Part shown: positions 34,300 to 46,300 of the stretch, one piece after another | Layout of the letters: each line of letters begins with the position of its first letter | Numbering within the stretch: position 1 is the first letter of the stretch | Origin: Chamaecyparis obtusa | Taxonomy: Eukaryota > Streptophyta > Pinopsida > Cupressales > Cupressaceae | Assembly (NCBI GenBank): GCA_027943335.1 | Contig: BSBK01001536.1 | Span: 496,001 to 560,000, forward strand | Direction: 5' to 3' | Length of the DNA: 64,000 bases | Translations under genes and position numbers: made by a program | The notes under the pieces: model-generated | Seen by the model: only the letters and a program-made list of their open reading frames with translations | The model's database searches: none | What the model was told of the DNA's origin: nothing

Positions 34300-34580
34300 T
34301 TCTCATCCTTTGTCTGATATTCTTCTAGGACTTGGCTGATAATTAGCTATGAATCTCCAAACACTTGCAATTCTGTGATATTCCATCAAATGGTTGTTTT
34401 GAGACCTGAGATGAGTGCCTCATATTCTACAATGTTATTAGTACATGGGAATCCCAACTTGAATGATTTTGGAATAGAGTCACCTTGAGTTGTGACGAAT
34501 AGGATTCCTGCCCTTGATCCATGTGATGTATAGGAGCCATCAAATTATATCTTCCATATGGGTTGTTCTTTGATCTTACA
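34300..34580 (-). pseudogene. Gypsy-2 archaeal-type RNase H (broken)
   Basis: The minus strand reads FDGSYTSHGSRAGILFVT (first Asp), FPCTNNIVEYEALISGLKT (Glu) and LQVFGDS (third Asp), then a stop and LIISQV. These are the landmarks of the additional RNase H of Tat elements, in its usual place between the gypsy RNase H and integrase. At least three stops interrupt it. Confidence 0.85.
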
Positions 34581-34676
34581 TAAGTGTTCATCAAGGAATT
34601 CCATGATTAGTGGATAGGCATCCATCAGTGGTACCTCTGCTAGCTGATCGACAATTACTTTCCCTTTGATTACTTT

Positions 34677-35864
34677 TCAATCTATGTACTGGATGTCAAA
34701 CTCATTGAGTAGCATGACCCATTTTTCCATACGGCCTGTGAGATTTGTCCTTGACAATAGATATTTGAGTGGGTCCACCTTTGAAATGAGCCTGATTGTG
34801 TGACTAAGCATGTAGTGTCTAAGCTTTTGAGTGGCAAAGACCACTGAAAGGCATGCTTTTTCCATGGGTGAATAGTTAAGCTCATAGCCAACAAGAGTTC
34901 AACTAATGTAGTAGATGGCTCTCTCTCTGTTTTCATCATCATGTTGAGCTAAGAGTGTCCCCAGTGTCATAGTGGTCATCGAGATGTAGAGTATGAGAGG
35001 GAATCCTGGAACTGGTGGTACTAGGATTGGAGAGTTGGCTAGATATTCCTTGAGCCTGTCAAAGCTTTTCTGACAGATGGGGTCCCATTTGAAGCTTGTG
35101 TCTTTGCACAAGAGATGTGTGAAAGGTTGGCACTTGTCTGCCAGCTGGGAGATGAACCGATGCACTGATTGAAGCTTTCCTTGTAGGCTTCTGAGTTGTC
35201 TAAGTGTTCTTGGTGGAGGCATTTGTATTATTGCTTTGACCTTCTTGGTGTTAATCTCTATGCCTCGTCGTGATACTATGAAGCCTAGAAGCTTTCCAGA
35301 TGTAACACCAAAGACACATTTCTTTGGATTGAGCTTCAAGCCATAATGATGCAGGTGATTGAACACACTCTCAAGAATGTCAAAGTGTTCATGGCATGTT
35401 TTTTATTTTGCAAGAATATCATCCACATAGTCTTCTAGGATTTTGTGGATCATGTCATGGAATATTTTCATCATCGCTCTCTGATATGTGGCTCCTGCAT
35501 TCTTTAGCCCAAATGGCATCATGCTATAACAAAAAGTACCCCACAGAGTGTTGAATGTTGTTTTGTCTTGATCTTCTTCTACTATATGAATTTGATTGTA
35601 TCCTGAGAATCCATCCATACGTGACAACATCTCATGGCCTGCTGTAAGATCTACAATCATGTCTATGTTGGGCAGTGTGAAATCATCCGTAGGACATGCC
35701 TTGTTTAAGTCTCTAAAATCTATGTAGATTTTGATGTCACCTAAAGGCTTTAAAACTGGTACCATGTTGGAGATCCAATCTGAGTAATCTATAGCCCTGA
35801 TAATCATTGCATCCAGGAGCTTTTCTAGTTTTGATTTTACCAATAGAGCTACTTTGGGATGCAT
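34677..35864 (-). pseudogene. Gypsy-2 reverse transcriptase and gypsy-type RNase H (broken)
   Basis: RT begins MHPKVALLVKSKLEKLL and shows WISNMVPVLKPLGDIKIYID, FRDLNKACPTDDFTLPNID and the active site YVDDILAK (35403-35864). The next segment (34899-35366) has GLKLNPKKCVFGV and the phrase RSLQGKLQSVHRFISQLADK, typical of the Tat group. RNase H follows with LYISMTTMTLGTLLAQHD, where the usual first Asp is not clear, and EKACLSVVFATQKLRHYMLS (34677-34865). All in one frame, interrupted by stops. Confidence 0.93.
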
Positions 35865-36107
35865 TTTCCGTAGTTTCTACTTTACTGGCTTAACATTAGG
35901 GTCCACAGCTAGATGATGAACAAGAAAATTAGGATCAAGCCCAGCCATGTGTGCATATGACCATGCAAAGTTCCCAGTAGCTTCATGAAGAAGTCCAATG
36001 AAAGCCATTTCTTCACCCTCTGTTAAAGATGCTGCAATGTAGGTGATTTTGGGACATTCTTATGTACCCAAGTTGATTGGCTTGGTTTCTTCTATGATGA
36101 TTGGTGA

Positions 36108-37007
36108 CTACTTGGGTCTGTAATCCTGTATAGGAGGAAGAGGCAAGTCTTCATCTTCTAGCGCTTGAATTGCCAAGTTTTCACTAGAAGATATGCCCTT
36201 TATTTTTACTATTTTGGAATCAGAATGTGCCCTAGAGGGGTTTTCACATAAAGACTCATGTTTTTCTCTTTCTATTTCACTTTTGCGGCTAAAGCTTGCC
36301 TCCTCCCCAAAATATCCTTTTGGTTCAAGCTTATAGATGTGAGTTGACTCTGAATCTTGAATTGATTGTGGGTCTGATGTCCCCATGAACTCTAGGAGCA
36401 CTTCCATGCTTTGGAACTCATCGATGTGTGTGATGCTTGGTTGGTCCCATTCTATGAGTTTGGGGTGGATGAGGGGAAGTTCTATGAGATTAATGGAGAG
36501 TTGAAGGAGGATAGAAGTGCCCAAGAGGGTATCATCATCAAAGATGTCATCGTATGATTTCTTTTCTCTCTCTTCAAGGATATCTTCGATTTCTATAAAG
36601 TCATCCTAGCTATTCAAGAAGGGAACACTAGTCATGTTGGTGCCCCCAGTTGCGGTATTGGGCTCTTGTATACATAGGTAAGGGGTATTAAAGCCAAGAC
36701 CCTGATGTTGAGGATTCTTTGATGTTGTGATGGGATCTTGGCTTCTGCCTTCTTATGGTCCTAGACCACCACCTTGATATTTCCATTGTTCAGTGGCATA
36801 CTTGTGCGGTTGGGGATACTTGTCTTTGAAGTAGCCAAGAAGTTGAGTGTCAGGTAGTGGGGGATCTCTGTACAACCACCTATTGATGTTAGGATCCATC
36901 TCTTGACTATTTATGTTGCCATGGGATTTGAAAGTCATAGGTCCCATTCTCTTGATTTCATGATTATTTTTAGCAGGCTTGCTTTGGTGACTTGGGTGCC
37001 CTTGCAT
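36108..37007 (-). pseudogene. Gypsy-2 spacer between protease and RT
   Basis: Two open segments (36108-36524 and 36753-37007) are in the polyprotein frame, and the sequence between them also has stops. The first is acidic and Ser-rich with SKIVKIKGISSSENLAIQAL. The second is Pro-rich with RWLYRDPPLPDTQLLGYFKD. The codons for S-E-N-L-A-I-Q-A contain an exact 23-base copy (36163-36185) of the 3' UTR motif at 32708-32730. No domain recognised. Confidence 0.6.
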
Positions 37008-37328
37008 ATGTGGGTCAAGTGGGAGAGCCCCTACTGAAAAGGCATTATTTAGGTTGTATTCACCACAACCCTAGTTGTTAATCTTAATAGAAGAGAGAGT
37101 GGAGGCGAGGATAGTCTCTGGATCGCAATGGGATCGGGATGAGCTGGCAATAGAAGTGCCAATGTCAGTTCCAAGACAATGAGTGGAATGAGGGAATGAT
37201 GCTTCCATCACACAGCAATATGTGAAGGGTTCGGAGTTGGCATGGATAGTAACCTCAATGCCTTGATGTGGAAATTTGATGCACTGATGGTAAGTAGATG
37301 GTACAACCTTGATGGAATGGAGCCATGG

Positions 37329-38086
37329 TCAACCGAGGAGGATGTTGAATGGTAGGTCAAGATCAACAACGTAGCAAATGGTGTCTTGTGTTGCTGGGCC
37401 TAGATGGATAGGCAACATAATGGTACCTTCAGAGGTATGTTCCAAGTTTTCATATGCCTTGATTATGATTACTTCATGTGAAATGTCAGCTTTTGTGAAC
37501 CCAATCTGCTGAATGAATTTTAAAGTATACAAGTTTAGGGCTGAGCCATTATCTATCAAGACCCGTTTGATGGCAAAATCTCTGACCATGATGGTGATGC
37601 GGAGAGGGAGAGTGTGGTCAGGTGCAATGGTTAGCATGTTAGGTGGTTTGAAGGAAAGAGCACATGGTACAGATAAATGTCCCACAAGGTTTTCAAACTA
37701 GATGGTGTTTATATCTGTGGGGACTTATGCATCATGGAGGGCTTGGTCAAGGATTTCCTGATTGAGGGGTGAAGTGCAGAGAAGGTCGAGGATAGAGATT
37801 TGGGTTGGTGTGTTCCCAAGATGTTCTATGAGGTTATATTGTGCATTGTGTGCATTATGTGTTGGTCTTGGATGAGCACCAACGACAGTTATCCGGCCTC
37901 TATGGGTGGTAACAACACATTGACTATCTACTCCTTTGATGTGGATGACATTGACTATGGGCTCGACTTGGGTTATACATCCAACAAACTTATCGTAATT
38001 GATATGGGCAATGGTATAGTATTTGCGGCCAGTGTGATCTTCTTGTTTGTCTTTGCCATGGTTCTGGGGAGGATTGGTATTACCTT
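37329..38086 (-). pseudogene. Gypsy-2 protease and gag-protease junction
   Basis: Retropepsin with the active-site region RVLIDNGSALNLYTLKF (Asp-Asn-Gly, the form usual in Tat elements) and the C-terminal VVDLDLPFNILLG (37329-37685). Upstream (37725-38086) the polyprotein frame reads NPPQNHGKDKQEDHTG, continuing the frame cut by the copia at 38086/43317. Stops at about 37722-37727 and 37705 separate the parts. Confidence 0.85.
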
Positions 38087-38583
38087 TGTTAGGATTAACA
38101 AGGCAGAAATAACAATTATGTGCAAATACAACTAATATCAGAAAATAATAAACCACACAGAATAGAACACAAGACACACAGATTTAACGTGGTTCACCCA
38201 ATCCCTGGGCTACGTCCACCAACAGCGAGTCCAATATTATATTATTATCCAGTGATTACAACCTGATTACAATCCGTAATCCCTTACAGCCCAATTCTAC
38301 CGCAAGTACTAAAATCATACATCATGAAAATCCCTAACCCTAAGCCATATTATACAATATTTTCCTGCTTTAGGGTTAGAATGAGTTATAAGTAGTCGGC
38401 CCAAAAAACCGAAAAAGTAGTCGGCCTTAAAAAAAATTTACTCGGGGGTTGCGCCCCCGAACCCCTACTCTTGGGGGCTGCCGCCCCCAAACCCTCGCTC
38501 GGGGCCCAGCCCGGCCCCGAACCCCAGCGAGGTCGGGAGGAAAAGTGTATAGTACTTTCCTGATTAGTCACCACAAGCTAACA
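38087..38583 (-). repeat. Copia 3' LTR
   Basis: 497 bases, TGTTAGGATT...GCTAACA on the plus strand. A GC-rich block of short hairpins (about 38441-38535) stands out in otherwise AT-rich sequence. It has one fewer 30-base unit than the 5' LTR. Confidence 0.97.
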
Positions 38584-38595
38584 ATCTCCCACTTG
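38584..38595 (-). promoter_or_regulatory. Copia polypurine tract
   Basis: The minus strand reads CAAGTGGGAGAT immediately before the LTR start TGTTAGC. Confidence 0.85.
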
Positions 38596-38728
38596 GTGAC
38601 TGATCAGTATCCACACTATACTAAAAAAAAACCTCCCACTTGGAGACTGATCCTGTAGCAATATCGCTACCTACATGAGGCTCCCACTGGATTGAACCAC
38701 CTTGGACTCAGTTGTTCCTTTATTTTGT

Positions 38729-40234
38729 TTAGTCTAGAAGACCAACTGAAGCTGAACATGAGTTCAACTTCTCCCTTGTTACTACCTTTGTAAACATATC
38801 TGCTGGATTATCATCAGTATGAATCTTTTCCAACCTTAACTGTCCATCATCCAAAATTGATCGAATGAAATGGTACCGCAACTGTACGTGTTTTGTCTTT
38901 GAGTGCAAAGCAGAATTCTTTGCAAGATGAATGGCACTTTGGCTATCTGTATGTAGAAAATTATCCTTTTGTGGATGTCCCAATTCTTCCATGAAGAATT
39001 GAAGCCATATCATCTCTTTGGCTACCTCTGTAGCAGCAACATACTCTGCCTCTGTAGTGGATAAAGCAACCACCTTTTGTAGTTGAGAAATCCAACTCAC
39101 TGTTGTCCCACCAACAGTAAATATATAACCTGTAGTACTCTGCCTGCTATCTATATCTCCTTCCAAATCTGAGTCAACATAGCCTTGTACAGTAGTAGTA
39201 GAACCCCCAAAGTGTAAACACTTACTGGATGTGCCTCTCAAATATCTGAGAATCCATTTGATTGCATTCCAATGCTCAATACCAGGGTTACTCATATAAC
39301 GGCTAATGACTCCCACTGCGTGTGCAATATCTGGCCTAGTACATACCATAGCATACATTAAGCTCCCTACAGCTGAAGCCTAAGGTACCTTAGACATTTT
39401 AGTCTCTTCTTTTGGTGTCTTGGGACACATATCCTTAGTCAATTTCAAATGACCAGGCAAAGGTGTGCTGACAGCTTTGGAATTTTCCATAGAGAAACGT
39501 TGCAACACCTTCTCAATATAATCAGCCTGAGATAGAGACAATTTCCTATTTTTCCTATCTCTACAAATTTTCATACCAAGGATTTGTTTTTCTACCCCCA
39601 AATCCTTCATAGCAAAAGATTTTGCTAACTGTTGTTTCAACCCCTTAATGTGATCCATGTTAGACCCAGCTACAAGCATATCATCAATATATAAACATAA
39701 AATAATGTAGCTGTCATCATCCAACCTCTTAAAATAAACACAATGGTCAGAATGACACCGACTATATCCATGCCCATTCATAAAAGTGTCAAATTTAATA
39801 TACCATGGCCGAGGTGCTTGCTTCAAGCCATATAAACTTTTCTACAATCTGCACACCAAATTCTCCTTACCCTTGACCTCAAATCCTTGTGGCTGAACCA
39901 TATATATTTCTTCATCCAAATCACCATGAAGAAAGGCTATTTTAACATCAAGCTGCTCTAAATGCAAATCTTCAGTAGCCACAATACTTAAAATAGTACG
40001 AATAGAAGTCATTTTAACAACTCGAGAAAATATCTCATCAAAATCAATACCATGTTTCTGTGCAAATCCTTTTACGACTAATCTGGCTTTAAATCTTTTC
40101 GTACCTCCATCCTCTTCTTTGATCCTGTAAACCCATTTATTTTGTAAAGCCCTTTTACCTGCAGGTAACTTACATAAATCCCATGTTTGATTTTTCAGCA
40201 AAGAGTCCATTTCATCTGTCATTGCAGACTCCCA
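38729..40234 (-). pseudogene. Copia reverse transcriptase and RNase H (two TAG stops)
   Basis: RT starts in the 39842-40222 segment (WVYRIKEEDGG, FKARLVVKGFAQKHGIDF) and continues with KQAPRPWYIKFD and the active site CLYIDDMLVAG (39380-39826). RNase H (38729-39358) has VDSDLEGD, STTEAEYVAA and HTDSQSAIHLAKN, and ends with HTDDNPADMFTK, typical of copia. The three segments share one frame and are separated only by TAG codons: one before KSLYGLKQAPR (39842-39844) and one where the family has Tyr in the PYASAVGSL motif (39380-39382). All catalytic residues I can check are kept. Confidence 0.95.
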
Positions 40235-41192
40235 CTAAAGCTTTGTATCCACCTGCACAGCTTCATTATAACATTCAGCTTCACCAGCATCTGTTAACAA
40301 AATAGAATACAAAGATGGAGAAAATCTTTCTGGAGGTCTACTTAGCCTTGTTGACCGTCTAACACTCACTGGGGTGTGTGGTATTTGTTGTTGCTGTTGT
40401 TGCGGAGCATAAGGAACTACTGGAACATGAACTTGTGGAGTATCATCCAGTACTACATAGTCATTTTCTTTCTTCTCATGCTGCAGCAACAGATCTTTGT
40501 ACAATACTTTCTCATTGAATATGACATCCCTGCTTCTTACAATTTTATGATTTTCAAAATCCCAAAGCCTATAACCAAATTCATCAAAGCCATACCCAAC
40601 AAATACACATTTCTTTGACTTAGCTTCCAGCTTGGTTCTATTTTCAGAATCTATAAGTGCAAAAGCTTCACAACCAAAGGTTTTGAGAAAAGAATAACTC
40701 ACCTTCTTACCACTCCATGCTTCCTCTGGAATACCACAGTCCAAAGGAGTAGAGGGGCCTCTATTGATTAAATAAATAGCGGTGTTCACTGCCTCTACCC
40801 ACATATTTTTGGGCAGCCTAGCATGCAACCTCATACTCCTTGCACGCTCCATTATTGTCCTGTTCATGCGTTCAGCCACTCCATTTTCTTGTGGAGTCCT
40901 TGGTACAGTTTTTTGCCTACGAATACCATTAGAGGAACAATATTCTTCAAATTCTGTGCTGCAATACTCACCACCATTATCAAATCTGAGACATTTTAAC
41001 TTTTTACCAGTCTCATTCTCAACCAAGCATTTCCATTTCTTAAAAGTTTGAAATACATTAGATTTCTATCTAAGGAAATAAATCCATACTTTTCTTGTTG
41101 CATCATCTATAAATGTAACATAATACAGAGAGCCACCAAGGGAAGATACCTGAGCTGGTCCCCATACATCTGTATGCACAAGCTCTAATCTC
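40235..41192 (-). pseudogene. Copia integrase core and C-terminal region (broken)
   Basis: After a one-base shift near 41193-41205 (an A-run), the frame reads [11 protein letters not shown] (first Asp), [10 protein letters not shown], then TAG at 41066-41068, then CLRFDNGGEYCSTEF (second Asp) and PRTPQENGVAERMNR (Glu). Thus D, D and E are all present. The C-terminal part has EEAWSGKKVSYSFLKTFGC and FVGYGFDEFGYRLWD. A Gln-run and RRSTRLSRPPERF form the link to RT. It ends at TAG 40235-40237. Confidence 0.93.
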
Positions 41193-42686
41193 TCATTTTT
41201 TCTTTTCCTTCCCACTCTTCACAAAACTAACTCTCTTTTGTTTTCCATAAACACAACTTTCACAGAAATCCATATTGACACATTTCAGACCAGGTAAAAC
41301 TTTCTTTGAATGAAGTAATTTCATACCTTTTTCACTCATGTGGCCGAGTCTGTTGTGCCACAGTGCTGTGTCAGAATCTACAGCAACAGTTTGATGTTCT
41401 TCCTGCTCAACTGCAGCCACTGTTCCTGAACATTCATTATCTTCTGAAACAATTAAAGTAGAAGGAACAGTATGACCTGTACAAAGATATAAGGTGCCTA
41501 CTTTCACACCTTTTGCTACTACTAAGGAACCTTTTGAAACCTTCCAATTTTTATCATTAAAAGTAACTGTGCAACCCTCATCACCCAGTTGCCCTGCTGA
41601 AATTAAATTCCTACTCAGCCTTGGAACATGTCTTACCTCTTGTAGTAGCCAATGATTCCCATTCTGCAACTTAATCTTAATTTTTCCCTTTCCAACAATC
41701 TGACAGGGTTCATTATCTCCCAAATAAACTAGCCCAAAATCCCCTTGGACATAATCAACAAAATAACTTCTATGGGGTGTAGCATGAAATGAAGCCCCGG
41801 AATCTAAAACCCATGAATCATCAATACTTTCTAAGGACAAGAGCAAAGCATCCTCCTCGGATTTGTTACTTACCACATTTTCCTCCTTGTTTCCATCATT
41901 TTTGTCTCCTTGATCTTTCTTCCGAGACCAACAATCTTTCTTCTTATGACCTGGTTTTCCACAGTACCAGCAATCATTTGGCCCTTTAGATTCAGACCTC
42001 TTTCCCTTTGATTTTCCTCTTGATTTCCCATGATTTCCAGAGTTGTTTCCTCTATCTCTTGTTCTGCCTCTACTTTCTGTGTTCAATACACTACCCGATG
42101 TGGATGCCCCTGAGCTTTTCCTATGAATTTCCTCACTCAATATAACACCAATAACATCATCATACTTTAGGGTATTAGAACCAGAAACAGAATTACTAAC
42201 AGCCATTACCAAGCCATTCCAGCTTTCTGGCAAAGAACACAAAATCAAGAGAGCCCTAACCTCTTCATCGAAAGTAATTTTAACTGAGGTTAATTGACTT
42301 GTAACTGTATTAAACTCATTCAAATGATCAGTAACTGATCCACCTTCTACCATTTTCATATTAAATAAACGCTTCATAAGAAATACCTTGTTTGAAGCTG
42401 AAGGCTTTTCATACAACTTCGCTAGGGTTTCCATCAGATCTTTAGCTGTCTTTGCTTCAGTAATATTGAATGCCACCGATTGTGCCAGGCATAGATGAAT
42501 ACTCCCCAGTGCCTTCCTATCCAAAATATCCCAATCTTCCTGAGACATTGATTTCTCTTTCTTGGCTACTCCCTCTAATGGCCGCCATAGATCCTTCTGA
42601 TAGAGATAATCTTCCATTTGCATCTTCCATAACTAGAAGTTCTGCCCATTAAACTTATCAACCTTCAGCCTACCCTCGTCTGCCAT
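41193..42686 (-). pseudogene. Copia gag, protease and integrase zinc region
   Basis: The start ATG is at 42684-42686 (MADEGRLKVDKFNGQNF), 85 bases past the PBS. A TAG at 42633-42635 interrupts it where the family has a residue before LWKMQ (Gln by CAG to TAG is a simple explanation). The rest is open for 476 codons. It contains the gag domain with KLYEKPSASNKVFLMKRLFN, a CCHC knuckle CWYCGKPGHKKKDC, protease WVLDSGASFHATPHR, and the integrase zinc region H-x3-H...C-x2-C in WHNRLGHMSEKG and CESCVYGKQKR. The frame ends at TGA 41193-41195 because of the A-run shift. Confidence 0.95.
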
Positions 42687-42770
42687 TTCTCCCACTTAAC
42701 CGAGAGACTCTCCCACTAACTCGTGAGACCTGCTTCAGAGAATAGATGAAAGAACGAACGAAATGACCTC

Positions 42771-42782
42771 GCTCTGATACCA
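42771..42782 (-). promoter_or_regulatory. Copia primer-binding site
   Basis: The minus strand reads TGGTATCAGAGC, an exact match to the complement of the plant initiator-tRNA-Met 3' end, two bases inside the 5' LTR. Confidence 0.95.
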
Positions 42783-42784
42783 CT

Positions 42785-43311
42785 TGTTAGGATTAACAAG
42801 GCAGAAATAACAATTATGTGCAAATACAACTAATATCAGAAAATAATAAACCACACAGAATAGAACACAAGACACACAGATTTAATGTGGTTCACCCAAT
42901 CCCTGGGCTACGTCCACCAACAGTGAGTCCAATATTATATTATTATCCAGTGATTACAACCTGATTACAATTCGTAATCCCTTACAGCCCAATTCTGCCG
43001 CAAGTACTAAAATCATACATCATGAAAATCCCTAACCCTAAGCCATATTATACAATATTTTCCCACTTTAGGGTTAGAATGAGTTATAAGTAGTCGGCCC
43101 AAAAAACTGAAAAAGTAGTCGGCCTCAAAAAAAATTTCCTCAGGGGCTGCGCCCCCGAACCCCTGCTCTTGGGGGCTGCCGCCCCCAAACCCCCGCTCTT
43201 GGGGGCTACCGCCCCCAAACCCTCGCTCGGGGCCCAGCCCAGCCCCAAACCCCGGTGAGGTCGGGAGGAAAAGTGTACAGTACTTTCCTGATTAGTCACC
43301 ACAAGCTAACA
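42785..43311 (-). repeat. Copia 5' LTR
   Basis: 527 bases. It is the same as 38087-38583 apart from scattered substitutions and one extra 30-base GC-rich unit (CTCTTGGGGGCTRCCGCCCC type) within 43140-43262. Confidence 0.97.
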
Positions 43312-43316
43312 ACCTT

Positions 43317-46300
43317 GGTTCTTCCCATCGTTGTGTTGTGGGAACACATTCTAATAGATTTGTAAATTGGCATTAGGTGAGGCTTGAGTAGGTGTGTCTA
43401 CTTGGATCTCCTTTTGTTCAATGAGATCTTGGATGTAATTCTTGAGTTTCATACACCTCAGGGTAGTGTGTCCTTTGACACAATGATAGTCACAATACTC
43501 ATGATCTTCATACCAATTGGGCTTAGGAGTGGCATCATCAAATTGCTGGATTGGTGGATACGTAATCAAGTTGGCCTTGGCCATTCAGTGAAAGATAACA
43601 TCCAAAGGTTCTCCAAGTAGTGTGAAGATCTTCTTTTGATAATTCTGAGCTCTAGGTTTGTTCTGATTAGGAGTAGTATTGATGGCATTGACGTGATTGG
43701 TTGGATTTCCTTGATGAGCTTGATGTGCTTGCTGCTGATAGTTCTGTTGATTGTTTTGAGGATGATATTGCTACATGGGCTGCTGATGAATTTGGGATTG
43801 TTGTTGATATGTAGGAATAGGTGTAGGACCAACCATGACAATTTGGACATGCTTGGTGTCAGTGGCTCCATCAATAAAAGTGTTTTTGTTACGATTCTAG
43901 TAACAGGGTTTATCATTACTGGGTTTACTTTGGGGATCATTTTTATAATGCCAGATTGTGCCTTTGTCTAGGAGAGCTCTTTCAATACCTGTCCCTTTTC
44001 TCTTGATATCCTTATACATTTGGATGCAATTCATCTTCATGAAGTGGGATAGTTTGGGATGCAAATTATCAATAAAGATTTTGGTCAGATGCTTCTCAGG
44101 TGGTTGATATGATAACCTGGTAGTGAGGTTATGCCATCATTGTAGATATTCTGCTAGGCTTTCTCCTTCTTTCTATTTTGAGTTACAAAGGTCTAATAGG
44201 GTCAACTCATTCTCAACATTGTGGGCATATTGGGCAACGAACTTCTCAGAGAGCTTAGAAAAAGTTGTGATGGTCCCACATGGTATTTTGTAAAACCATT
44301 CAACAACAGTTCCTCCCAAGCTTTTGGGGAATAGGTGCAAAAGATTATTGTCATTGTAAGCCACCTCTTGGCATGCCATATAGAACTCTTTGATGTGATT
44401 TATTGGGTCTCCTTTTCCCCAATATTTATCAAACTTGGGTGTCTCAAAGTTCTTTGGGAATGGAACAGTTGTGATTGATCGGTCAAATGGGTAGGGACAC
44501 ACCTCTTCAAACTTGAAGGTCTTATTCTCTATACCAATTTGGAGCTCCATAAGAGCATTATTCATTGCTTCCCACTTAGAATGGATTGGCATTGGAGTGG
44601 GTACTCCCATTTGAAAAGGGTCTAGCGGTGCCAGTGAATAAGGATGATTTTGAGGTGGATATTGTTGAGTGGGATGTGGAGATCGCCCAATGAGATAGGC
44701 AAATTGGAATGGATTTTGGAGTGATGATTGTTGGGGAGGATACTGCTAATGTGGTGTAGGGGTATATTGTGGTGGAGGATATGGAACTGTTTGTTGGTAT
44801 TGTGGGATGACGAGGATTTGTTGCTGCGATTGGTAGGAGGAAGCTTGTTGCTGCTAGGGAATGATAGGGGTTTGCTGTTGTGACTAGAAGTATTTTTGTT
44901 AAAGGGGAGGCTAGTGGAATGATGCAGCTTGCTAGTAAGATGGCCCTTGTTGTACTTGGTTTTGTGCTTGGCTGATATAGATTGGGTGCATTCCTGCATT
45001 GCTTAAGGGTGGAACTGATGTAGGGAAGGTAGAAGCAAAGGGTGTTTGGGCAAAAGAACTTGCAAAATGAGATGAACTTTGCTGCTGAGGTGGAGGAACT
45101 TGTTGAAAAGAACTAGGTGTTGTGAATGGATAGCTTGTGAAGGATGAAGCTAGAGGAGGTTGTGATGGTTTTTGTTGTGCTCTTTGTGAGAAGGTGGCTT
45201 GTCGGTTCATAGGTATGGATGTAGGAGAGTGAGTTGGTATGCCTAAGGCTTGCATTTCTTCTTGAGTGAGGCCCCAATGAGAACTAGTGTGTGGTAGGAA
45301 TTATGATGCAGAGGATGTTGGGAAGGTAGCTGTGATGGGATTTTGGGACATGAATGGTGGATTTGAAAAACCCATGGAAGGCATACTTATGGTGAAGGCA
45401 TTTTGTTGGTCTTGTGCCTAGGTAGATGTCTATTGGGGGGTGAATGGAGAGAACGTTTGCATTCCCCATGAAAAGGGTGATGCTAATGTGGAAGCTTGCT
45501 GAGTGTGAAAGGGAAATGATTGTGCTACCCCTGAAATAGATGATGGTATGGATGGAAAAGCTTGCAGAGTGAAGGGAAAGGATGATTGTGTCCCTCCTGG
45601 AATGAAAGGTGTAGATGCAGAGGCTTGTGAAGTGAAGGGGAAGGATGATTGCATCCCTCCTGAAATGAAAGGTGTGGATGCAGAGGCTTGTGAAGTGAGG
45701 GGGAAGGATAATTGTGTCCCTCCTAGAACAAAAGGTGTGGATGCAAAGGCTTGTGAAGTGAGGGGTAAGGATGATTGCATCCCTCCCAGAACAAAAGGTG
45801 TGGATGCGGAGGCTTGTGAAGTGAAGGGAAAGGATGATTGTGTCTCTCCTAGAACAAAAGGTGTGGATGTGAAGGCTTATGAAGTGAAGGGAAAGGATGA
45901 TTGCATCCCTCTCGGAAAGAATGGTGTGGATGCGGAGGCTTGTGAAGGTGGTGGAACTATTTGTGTAAAGGTTTGTGTGGGAGGTGGTTCTTGGTTATGT
46001 AAAAACCCTTGGGTAGGGATGATAGATTGAGCTACTATGGAAGATGATGGTGCACCTATGAGAGGAAATGGAGTGGATTGTGTTTCTTGTGTTGTAGGGC
46101 CTATGGAACTGCTTTGCAAAAGAGGAGGGATGGGTGAAGCTACTTGTGATATGTGGAGAAGTGGATCATGGATCTGTTGGATGATGGGGGTGTATATTTC
46201 TGCTGGGATATAGAAGTTATGGATGGGGATGCAAGGTTGGATATATGGTGAAATGGGAGTACCCTCTTGTGTGAAGTTAGCCCACATGTTTCTTTGATTT

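Larger units (their letters stand above)
38087..43311 (-). mobile_element. Copia: Tnt1/Tork-like Ty1/copia retrotransposon
   Basis: LTRs 38087-38583 and 42785-43311, target duplication ACCTT (38082-38086 and 43312-43316), TGTTAG...CTAACA ends, PBS and PPT are all present. Minus-strand gag, protease, integrase, RT and RNase H are almost intact: five in-frame TAG stops and one frameshift. It interrupts gypsy-2 between gag and protease. A hand count of the LTR pair gives about 15 substitutions in roughly 500 bases, plus one 30-base copy-number change, so it is the youngest element here. The LWHNRLGHMSEKGM and YGKQKRVSF text points to the Tork/Tnt1 side of copia. Confidence 0.97.

Noticed and set aside
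37800..38135. 111-codon plus-strand frame
   Set aside because: It is antisense to the gypsy-2 gag-protease junction, whose minus-strand reading matches retroelement protein, and it runs into the copia LTR.
45548..46030. 160-codon plus-strand frame with Cys-containing repeats
   Set aside because: It is antisense to the gypsy-2 gag repeat, and a 60-base period that avoids stops on one strand easily does so on the other. Kept only as a note in the findings.
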